The notes beneath the pieces were generated by a model, which had not been told where the DNA came from, did no database searches, and saw nothing but the letters and a program-made list of their open reading frames with translations. From the NCBI GenBank assembly GCA_014526335.1, contig JACTAT010000029.1:1231372-1295371 (forward strand): 64,000 bases of DNA. The letters run 5' to 3'. Below, piece by piece: positions 36,367 through 45,392 of the stretch. The translations under genes were made by a program, and so were the position numbers. Numbering within the stretch: the stretch's first letter is position 1; each line of letters starts with the position of its first letter. This DNA comes from Chrysaora quinquecirrha. Taxonomy: Eukaryota > Cnidaria > Scyphozoa > Semaeostomeae > Pelagiidae.

Positions 36367-36480
36367 ACATGTTATGGGGTGTTCTACATCCACGGCCCCG
36401 GCCCTCAGGGCCCTCATTTTGAGCCCCAGGGCCCTCAGGGCCCCTATATTTTAGTGATATTTCACGTACCCTGGGTACCA
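36367..36480 (+). repeat. Inner Foldback arm segment with GGGCCC palindromes, left
   Basis: ggggtgttc... followed by dense gggccctca / gagggcccc motifs and tttagtgatatttcacgt. Inverted counterpart at 37439-37556. It continues the arm after the 1.2-kb interruption. Confidence 0.85.
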
Positions 36481-36854
36481 GACTTTCAATTTCAAGAAAA
36501 TGATCTACACAAAGATTGCTTTATTTTTGGTTTTATAGAGATGTCTTCGTTTTACAGATTTTGGCCATTTTTCTTTAAAGCGAAGACATTGACTTTAGTC
36601 ATCACCGCGGTTTATTCTATTTTTGATTGTTGTCTTGATCGTTGATCAGTTTCGTAAAAGCGTATTGCATTGTATTCGATTTGGATATTGTCTTCGGTCT
36701 TCGGTCTTCGTTTTGTTGTTCTTCGTTCTTCGGTTTTCGTTTTGTAGACTCCCGGAACCCTACCGTAAATTGTATTGATTTAATGGAAATTCATTAGAAA
36801 TCCTTTTTTCAACAGGAATCTTGTAGCTACGCTTTTTTAAACAGTTAAATTCCC

Positions 36855-36972
36855 CCGAGGGGCATTTCACTCTGCAAAGAGGAAAACAAAAGGACTTTCA
36901 AGGGACTTCCGAGAAAACAATAGGACTTCCAGCAAAGGAGTACGAGACTTTCAAGGAGTGAATTGCTCCTCG
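36855..36972. mobile_element. ~120-bp MITE, copy 2
   Basis: Ends ccgaggggcatttcact and agtgaattgctcctcg. The interior, aacaaaaggactttcaag and caataggacttcc, matches copy 1 at 28355-28487. It lies in the core of the Foldback-like element. Confidence 0.75.
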
Positions 36973-37438
36973 AATTCCCCTCTTTGAATATGTATCACCG
37001 ATTCCTAATTATTTTGATACAGAGATGTTGTTGTTCTAAAAGTTTCTTATAGTATATGAGTGGCTACAATCATCGCTAGCAATATTGGGGACACTACTGT
37101 ATGTTGTAAGTATGTTTTACCTTGAAAATCCGGTCTCATTATAACATATTTAGGTAATTAGAACCCCCCGACTCAATGTTGGGACCACTGGCAACATCAA
37201 TTTCACTAACATTGAATTGGGGGGGGGGATGCGTCTTAGAGCGAGAATTTTGAAAAAATTCGAAGTGTCCCAACATTTTTTGCGAGGATTGTAGACACAT
37301 TGTAGATCAAGGTTTCTTATAAACATTTTCTCATAAAAAAATGAACTTTGATGCGAATTCTAGGAGTATAAAATGGCCTTTCTGCTCGGTTTCACCATAA
37401 AAACGTCTACTTTTCTTTGTTTTAGCGAAATTTGGAGA

Positions 37439-38271
37439 CCTTGACGTGAAATGTCACTAAAAAATATAGGGGGCCCCGAGGGCCCCGGGGGCTCCAAAAT
37501 GAGGGCCCCGAGGGCCGGGCCCGTGGTTATCGAACACCCCATGTTATGTAAGTCAACTCTTACCAAAGACAAATAGTTGACCATAATCTTCCCTACATGT
37601 TTGAATAACAGTAATCAATAATTACCAAAAACATTATTTCAATTTTCAAATTGCCTTATCAAATTTCAATACTTGTTTAAAAGTCGAAATCGTGTGACCT
37701 GCTGATCTAGATTTGGAGAATCCGATGTCAAAAGGATTTCAGCAGATTTTTGAGACATTCAATATCGGTAAATTAGTACAGAAGGCCTGGATGTTTCTTA
37801 ATAGGTCTTTTGTATAGAAAAACCGACTGAATTCTGTTTTGAGTTTTGATAGTCTGATGATGGTCTGTTTTGAGTTGGTCAGGTTTGCTTTAACGTAATC
37901 TAGACGAACACTATATCAGATTACAAGCATCTCATATTACGAGATTATAGATTCCATGTTTTCTAGATTCCATGTTTTAAAGATTCCATGTTTTCTAGAT
38001 TCCATGTTTTAAAGATTCCATGTTTTCTAATTCCATGTTTTAAAGATTCCATGTTTTCTAGATTCCATGTTTTAAAGATTCCATGTTTTCTAGATTCCAT
38101 GTTTTAAAGATTCCATGTTTTCTAGATTCCATGTTTTAAAGATTCCATGTTTTCTAGATTCCATGTTTTAAAGATTCCATGTTTTCTAGATTCCATGTTT
38201 TAAAGATTCCATGTTTTCTAGATTCCATTTTCCAGTTTCCAGATTCCAGATTCCAGGTTTTAAAGATAGCC
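37439..38271 (-). repeat. Foldback right arm (intact)
   Basis: Continuous arm: GGGCCC-rich inner part (37439-37556), unique part (37557-37950), minisatellite (37951-38230) and gattcca end. The reverse complement aligns with the interrupted left arm. Confidence 0.88.
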
Positions 38272-38615
38272 AAAAGTGACATTGACTTGGATGAAGTTGA
38301 TGTTGCATCAAACTTAATTGAAAGTGAAATTGTTTTTTTTAATGAAATTAAATGGAATTATATGTTAAATTATTCTAATGTTAGATGAAAAATGATGTCA
38401 GGTGGCATAAGATTCGAACAAAATGCCACAATATAAAGCGAAGATGCATTTATGTCAAACTTGTGAAATGAGTTAGGCAAATCCTGATGCACTTTATTCA
38501 TGTGCACCACTTAATAAAATTGACACTTCACTCGGGTGATTTAGCGACCAAAGTAAAAGAGAAAAGTTCATTTTATGTATTTTCTGATAAATAACGCTAA
38601 AAAATCAATTTTCAG

Positions 38616-38720
38616 ATTTTCAGATCTTTCTCAAAGATACAGATGGGAGGTCATTTACATTATCCGTAAATAGTGAATTGAAAATTTCGCAGCTGATTAA
38701 TAAAGTAGCTGAAATGAAAG
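38616..38720 (+). CDS. cGAS-like gene exon 5 (ubiquitin-like domain, first half)
   Basis: Acceptor caattttcag|attttc and donor atgaaag|gtatgt. Phase 1 on both sides. With the G of exon 4 it starts Asp374, then FQIFLKDTDGRSFTLSV, aligning without gaps to MQIFVKTLTGKTITLEV of ubiquitin, then a helix ISQLINKVAEMKG. Ubiquitin-equivalent lysines present are K6 (K380) and K29 (K403). K11, K27 and K33 are replaced. An alternative AG eight bases downstream would give the wrong frame. Confidence 0.9.
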
Positions 38721-40615
38721 GTATGTCCTAATTTATTTTGGCTTTTCTTGCTATTGAGCGACATCTTGAATTTACACACACGTAAAAATAGCTATTTCGG
38801 TAAAAACAAACATTTTGCAAAGCAGAACGACAGAATGAAACTAAGCTTAAAATCATGTTTAGAAATTCTAATCAAAGAAAAAACATTTACACGTATTCGT
38901 GACTTATAGATATAAACATGGTACATATATATATATGTGTGTTAGGATTGAAACTTTCTTCATAATGGAAGAAAGAGTGCGAACCATCCATCAACCGTCC
39001 ACCTGTGGTCCACGCTTCGGGTGTTTACAGGAAAGGACGTGTTATGATCACAGGCCACCCAGCACCCAAGCACCCCAAAAGGGGCATCATCGCACATCGT
39101 GTAAATTAGGTGAGTCTCACTGAGGAGTAATAATTTGTATAACATAAGAATCTGGGACAATCTAAATGGTGTAAGGAAAAGTGTAATGATAATAGAGCTA
39201 GTTAGCGATTAGCTATGTAGAAAACATGAAGGGCGTCGGCCCCACTAGTAATGTGAGTGAGGAGAAAGTAAATCTGATAAAGTAAGCGAATAATTAACCG
39301 TGTAATAAGGTTATAAAGCCACAAAATGGCAAAATCCTGTATATTCTCGATGATATCAATTGAGAATGATTTTTGCAAAGGAAAAATGATACTACGGTAA
39401 TTTTGATGGCTTATTCAGCGTTTGTAAGCATACATTACATGCTTAGTCAAACTTTGCTGTATTGCTGATAAGGATAAGTGCAACTTGAAATCGAATCTGA
39501 GCTGGGAAACTGTAATGTAACTGGTGTTAGTAAAAGTGTATTGAGAATAGAGGTAGTTAGCGATTTGCTATGTGGGGAACGCTATGGTAATTTTGATAGT
39601 CTATTCCGGGTTTGCGTGCATACGTACACGGAAGTGTACACGGACGTGTACAAGAATACTGCGTTGTTTTCGAGAGTCAAAATTGAAGAAATGCCAGGAA
39701 ATGTTTGAGAGATTGTACAGTAACTCTTATGTATATGAATGAGGAAGGAACGTCAGCCTCCTATTGTGAGATAGGGTACTGCGTCAGTGTAATGAATTTA
39801 ATTTCTGTATGAAGTGATTTAAAGCTTTTAGGCCACGGTTGTTAGTATTGTGAATGTGAGGCAGAGCTGCTTTATGTTTTATGTCAATTGTTATTTTCGG
39901 TTTTTATTTAAGGTTTTTATTAACAAAATTGGGTTGAGAAGGACTCCAAAACGTGCAGCGAATTATCGTATCAGAGAGATTTTCTCGAAAGACGTTCAAA
40001 TCAATTCTATAAAATTTTGGGAAAAAGATAATTATGACCCGTTGTAAGATATTGACGAGAATAAATGATAAGTAAGAAAACTTGCGGAATCTCGATATCG
40101 ATTTCACTCGAATGAGGGAGTCACTCTTATGAAATTTTCAGAATTCCCTGTCAAAACATTGATGGCAACTGCAAAAATCCATATCTTTGGCTCTGTAAGG
40201 CCCTGGACAAATAAACTGAATATTTTGCTGAACATTGTCCATAATTGAAGTTCATTGAAAAATTCAAATCATTTGGCGACCTTGAACAAATTTTGTCCAG
40301 TGGTATGTTTAATTCTAAAGTGAACTGAAGAAACGCTGAGCAGTTACCCGACACATGCAGGCGCATGTTAATAATTGTATTTTCTCGAATAGCAATTTCT
40401 CTGGCTTTTATTTTTCAATTATATAATTTATAAAGTTTTTTGTCATTTTGGCACAGGATTTGTGCATATGTTCTTTATCAAACGAAAATAGAAGCCCCCC
40501 TAAGATAGAAGCCGCAAACAACGCATTAAGAAATACATTAATCATTGTCTTATTTCTGCCGTTTCAAGGACTCTTAAAAAAGTAACTTTCAAATCTTTGG
40601 AAAATTCATTTTCAG
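38721..40615 (+). other. Intron 5
   Basis: A 1.9-kb intron with degenerate direct repeats: 39140-39240 with 39390-39440, and 39510-39640, share agtgta..aatagagctagttagcgat and ggtaattttgat..ttcagcgtttg. Otherwise nothing recognised. Confidence 0.6.
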
Positions 40616-40699
40616 GAATATCAGCATCCCAGTTTCGACTCGTCTACAATGGCCGAAATCTTGATAGTGGAACCATTGGCTCAAACGGCATAAGAAAAG
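40616..40699 (+). CDS. cGAS-like gene exon 6 (ubiquitin-like domain, second half)
   Basis: Acceptor ttcattttcag|gaatat and donor agaaaag|gtactg. Phase 1-1. Encodes GISASQFRLVYNGRNLDSG... with the ubiquitin pattern GIPPDQQRLIFAGKQLEDG: V418 at the Ile44 position, R422 at Lys48 and K436 at Lys63. One residue shorter than ubiquitin in the 54-60 loop. Confidence 0.92.
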
Positions 40700-41613
40700 G
40701 TACTGACTTGAAAATTTTAAAGATTTATAGCATTTCCATTTTTATATTACAGACGTTACAGATGTTTCAAGTGGGTCCACAAAACTGCATTTTAGCCCAT
40801 ATAAATTCTCTCAACAAAACCGATTGAAAGTCGATAGGGTCTTTAAGGTGGAGGTCGTTGGACATGACGGTTTGCAGTTTCTCGACATTTTTGAGAGCGG
40901 TTATACGGTTTTTACCTTCAAAAAGTACGGCTTTACGGCTTTTCAAGTTGCGATTTCGGTGCGGTTTTACAGTTTTAAAAACATTGTATTCTTGTGCCGT
41001 TTATAGCTAAAAAATTGCGCGGTTTATCGGCCTTTTGACTCCCCCTATGAACCCCATTTAAGGACGGAAGATACAGTGAGAAGATCATGCAAGTCCTCAT
41101 TAATATTTGTTCAATGTCTATGTGTTGCTTCCAGAAGTGCCGGAATCTAAAAAATTGCACCTCATGAGCTAGGCTGGGCAGACTTTCTCATTATAAGACC
41201 ATGGTCAGGGAAAGAATTGGCAAATTACCCTTAGGGCGGGTGATGCAAGTTTTGCGTAAAGTTATTTATATTTTAACGCAACAAGAAAAGGAATTACAGG
41301 TGTTATGCTTTGATTTTAAGGCTGGTTTCCATGTCATCGCAAATGACGGGGACGCTCATCAAGTATATGATCATGTCTTCGCCGTGACGGTGATGTGAAT
41401 ATTCCCATATAATCGTAAGCGACGGGGAACATAGTTGATGATTACAGTGCGCAGCGATGAAATTTGATCAGCCTAAAAAAATTTTAGTTGTTCTATACCT
41501 GTAATCTCGATACCCAAATCACACCCTCTTACAAGCGGGATATCTCTCTTCATCACAGCAATATAAATTTTGTCATATTCAATCTCTTCCGGTGTATTAC
41601 TTTTCTTTTGCAG
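40700..41613 (+). other. Intron 6
   Basis: 0.9 kb with no repeat or gene recognised. Confidence 0.7.
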
Positions 41614-41663
41614 ATGCCATAGTACATTTATTTGGAAGACTGAGAGGTGGTTTTCCTATCTGA
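41614..41663 (+). CDS. cGAS-like gene exon 7 (LRGG tail and stop)
   Basis: Acceptor ttttcttttgcag|atgcc. Phase 1 entry completes Asp437, then AIVHLFGRLRGGFPI and TGA (41661-41663). This matches STLHLVLRLRGG, the end of ubiquitin, with a three-residue extension after the di-glycine, like the pro-peptide of ubiquitin and other modifiers that must be cleaved before conjugation. A 50-nt exon with this content at the right phase is strong support for the model. A possible poly(A) signal, attaaa, is at ~41726. Confidence 0.92.
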
Positions 41664-44600
41664 AGAAAATGTAGGAGCTCAATGGAGTGCTATTTTCAAA
41701 AGCTTGCCTTGATATTTCAAATGACATTAAAAGTGTACCACTTTGATTCTTGATTCTTTTTCCTGAGTGTTTTAATTCAACCACTACAATATCTGTTAAT
41801 TTTGGAAACATTTATTTATTCAGTATGTATGAATTATTTCGCATGTAATGTCGAATGAATATTGATTTTATTGATAACGTTAAAAAGGAGCAATAATAGT
41901 AATAACTAAATTTCAAACAGGATTTCTTTGCATGTGCTAGCGCTTAGACAATTTTTCTGGTTGGAGTTAGTACCTTAAAAAAGAAAAATTTTAACATTCA
42001 ATGCGATCGATATAAAGAATGTTGAACTAATTTCAACTTCAACACTTCAAAAACCTACAGGGCAGATATACTTTGAAAAACCTATATAAAGAGCTAGATT
42101 CAAACAGAACTCCCTAGAAGAACAACATTTAGTATAGTAGGCACCTATTCATTCTTAAAACTTTAATCTTTGTGAATGAATATTATTCATTTTTACAAGC
42201 TGGAGGGTAGTTGGTGTGTAAATGATATTAAATGAAATGAAAAAAATAAAATGATAACTACTTGGGCATCTTATAAAACACAACAACATTCCATAAGTAG
42301 CCAGTTATTATCGAAGGCAATTAGTGGAGAGTATACATTTTTTTATGAGAAACCTGGCTCGGGGCCCAATACTAAAATTTTTTTTGTTCTAAGCTTCTTA
42401 ATTTAATGAAAATAAATTGAAATAAAAATGATAAAAATCTTAAAAAAAGAGCAAGCAAATTATTAGTCTTATTGTATTAAACGGAAATAGCCACGCTGGT
42501 GCGAAAAATCGTACGGAAATACTTGAGAACTAATCACTATCGCCACGACTGTGAAATCAGTATGTTGGAAATTTGACACAAAAATTTCTTAACTCCTTCC
42601 TCTTAGTTCTAAAAGTTTCTTAAATTTTTGGAGTCTAGTACTACTACTAGGTTTCTTATAAAATGGTTTTCTTATAAAAATAAAAAGCACGTGTGGACAG
42701 TGACAGAAAGATATCGGGCCAACCAATTCTTGGTCTACTTCTTGGCCTACTCCAAAATCCTGCTGCTCTAGAGCATCTGAGGGATCATTGATTCAAACGT
42801 TGATATGACAATCGGTACTGACCCTGAAATGTACTGGGATGTGCCGCAAGATTTTACAAACCAACCCACCAGGGAATTTTTGAAGAGAAACCCGCGGGGG
42901 TCGAGACTCAATTCTCAAAAAAGACGCTTTCAGTCATCCTAATAACTACAGGCGGTAGCATCAGAGATATGTACATTGGTGCACATTCAAGATATGCCCA
43001 TCTCGCCTTAATGCCAGTTATATGCAGCATTTGCAGCTATCCATAACATAGTATCTTAAAGCTAAAGCTCGCAGTATTGTGTAAATCCTGTCAGAAAAAA
43101 GCAAACAAATCAGTGTACGTACAGTCAGCATACCGATTATTGGTGAGAGAATTCCACGTTAAAAATAACTTATTTGATATCGATCTGACTAGGCCATGAT
43201 TTTACGGACGGTTAAAGAAGAAATTTTCTCGTCACCTGCTGAAAAGAAAATAACATGCAAGATTCTAGACAAATCATCAATCAGAAGATTTCTAAATAAG
43301 AAAAACCCATTGAAATAAGAAAGTCCAATGAAATTTAAAATACTATTATGTTAAATGTTAAAAAGCATTATGCAAAGAAGAATTTTGTTAGTTAACTGTT
43401 GATTGGTCCCTCAGGATAAGCATGGAATTTCTTATGCAATTTTGACTCGAGGGTTTCTTGCTTTAAAACTCGACCTTACTATGATTATTTTGATTACTAT
43501 GACTTACCATGACTGAGATCTTATAATGACTTATTCAGAAAATTTCAGCGCAATTTGTTATTAGTTACCATTTTTATTACCTGGCAAAGAATCAGTCAAT
43601 CTTGTTTTGGCATGACAACATTCCAATTAAAGCAACGTCACGTGACTCATTAATATTATTTTTGGGGTTCGGACAATTTTTTAGCTCAAGCATACCGGCA
43701 TGGAGACAGTATGTTTTGAAGCTATAACATCCATCAGACAACAGAGCAGCTACAAGAAAACATCGAAAAACACATCCCAGTAGGATTAGGGTGTAATTCA
43801 ATTGATTTACTGCCTTTCATTCACTGCGTAAATGCCAGAGATTCTCTACGTTGCTAGCAAAGTATATATTTCGGCCAATAACTAAAGCTTGATCATATTT
43901 TTATCACAGGTTGCAGCTCTTATTTTTTGCACGCCCATTTTAAGGCCGTCAAGCCTTTTTCTATCAACTGGACTGATATGCTATAAATTGGAGAAAAACA
44001 ATTATAAGTTTTACCATATTTATACCTCAGAGTGCTAGTGATGAGTTTTGGACAATTATTTCAAAAAGTTTTGCGCAAGATAAAGAAAGACGAAAAAACT
44101 TTATTGTTGAAGGTTCCTATAATGTTTATTACGACACCGTTTACTTAGTTACATATGCTACTTATATTGAACATTGTTACTATAGTACCTGATTGGTCGT
44201 TCGATTCTGCAGAGCGAAAGGACGTCATTAATAGAAAAGACTTATGAAATATTTAAGCACAAAAGCAATCAAATTCATATTTTCATAGTTTTCATTCACA
44301 GTTTTCAAATTGACAAAATACAATTCAAAATGTGCTGCTGGGCAATCATCAAATTAATATTTTTCATGCAAAACAGTGGAAAAATTAAGATGAGGAAATC
44401 GTCGTAGCACTTGAAATAATCAGAGTAAAGGATTCTTTTCCAAAGAAGTCCGTTCAAGGATAGTATCTAGTTTCTTTTAACTTCATTTGTAAAATAAAAA
44501 TAAAATCTACCACAGAGAATCAATGCTTCTGTTCAAATTTACTGCACCTGGTACAAAATCTATTGTGATGATTCTATTGAGACAGTTTCCTTGTTATTTT

Positions 44601-44754
44601 TCCTGCTCAAATAAAATTACAGTACAACCTTTAATTTTCATTGTACCGTGTCCAATAATATTTGCTTTCGATATGTAAGCTCCTGAGCGACAGGATATAG
44701 CTATCGTTTTAAGAGATATTTAAGATAAATCGAATTAGTAAAGATGTATATATA
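41664..44754. other. Intergenic region
   Basis: AT-rich, no convincing gene. On the minus strand, 43592-43801 is a 69-codon frame starting with a hydrophobic segment (MNYTLILLGCVFRCFLVAAL) and containing several Cys. It could be a first exon of a secreted protein, but no partner exon was found. Confidence 0.4.
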
Positions 44755-45390
44755 GACCAGGCGGTGAAGGGGGGCTATCGTCCCCCAAAGGCGAAATAAA
44801 CGAATAAACTTGATTTTGGTCAATTTGGGGACGCTGATTCCGAATATGATTATAATATACGGGCAATTTCTGGGAACTTCGGCCTCGTTTTCGTGTCAAA
44901 AGTGCCGTTCTGGCCCTACATAGCTTTGCTAGGTACAGGCGAGTTAGTACAATGTAATGCAAGTTTGTAATAAATTTAGCGTAAAGTGTTATTGCTTGCG
45001 AATTGACCCTTAATAATTCAACAAAAGACCAAATGATATTTTTCCTCACCGCTCACGTTAAGTACGAAAACGAGGTTTTGCTGTCACAATAGCGCTTCAG
45101 TAGCCAAAAATATCTTCTCTCATGTATTTAGGACCCATTTCAACTAAATCAAATTCTGTACCGCGGTAGTCAAGCCTTGTACATTACATTGTACCAAGCT
45201 GCACCTTTGTAGTTTGCTGTGGTAAAACTTCGCAAACGGCACTTCAAACACGAAAACGAGGCCGAAGTTCCCAGAAATCGCCCGTATATTGTAATCATAT
45301 TCGGAATCAGCGTCCCCAAAATTGACCAAAATCAAGTTTATTCGTTTATTTCGCCTTTGGGGGACGATAGCCCCCCTTCACCGCCTGGTC
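44755..45390. mobile_element. 636-bp palindromic TIR element flanked by TA
   Basis: The ends gaccaggcggtgaaggg and cccttcaccgcctggtc are perfect inverted repeats. The arms stay inverted for ~160 bp and more weakly for ~200 bp on each side (left 44755-~44965, right ~45180-45390). TA on both flanks suggests a TA target duplication, as for Tc1/mariner-type MITEs. No transposase frame. Confidence 0.85.
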
Positions 45391-45392
45391 TA

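Larger units (their letters stand above)
34566..38271. mobile_element. 3.7-kb Foldback-like element with long inverted arms
   Basis: Flanked by a perfect 9-bp direct repeat aaaagtgac (34557-34565 and 38272-38280). The ends aggctatctttaaaacc / ggttttaaagatagcc are inverted. Each arm opens with gattcca units, then a 16-bp-unit minisatellite (ttccatgttttctaga / ttccatgttttaaaga), then ~370 bp of unique sequence, all inverted with only scattered mismatches. A 9-bp duplication with tandem-repeat arms is the Foldback/MULE-type structure. No transposase was recognised in the core. Confidence 0.88.
33846..38615 (+). other. Intron 4, separating the nucleotidyltransferase and ubiquitin-like exons
   Basis: 4.8-kb intron, most of it (34566-38271) a single Foldback-like insertion. 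Outside that, 33932-34556 and 38281-38615 show nothing recognised. Confidence 0.75.
24218..41663 (+). other. Gene model: cGAS-like nucleotidyltransferase fused to a C-terminal ubiquitin-like domain
   Basis: Seven exons: 24218-24497, 29867-30026, 32044-32192, 33315-33845, 38616-38720, 40616-40699 and 41614-41663. They sum to 1359 nt, exactly 452 codons plus stop, with phases 1, 2, 1, 1, 1, 1 at the junctions. Residues ~1-360 form a Mab-21/cGAS-like fold. Residues 375-449 form a ubiquitin-like domain. Family knowledge: cGAS-like receptors sense nucleic acids and make cyclic dinucleotides that activate STING. There is no Cys-rich zinc ribbon like that of vertebrate cGAS, so a double-stranded DNA ruler is not expected and another ligand is more likely. 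Ligand, product and localisation are not deducible. The exon 1/2 junction is the least certain. The introns are loaded with transposons. Confidence 0.8.

Noticed and set aside
38899..39123. 74-codon frame inside intron 5
   Set aside because: No homology and no phase-compatible splice sites to the flanking ubiquitin-like exons, which join directly in phase.
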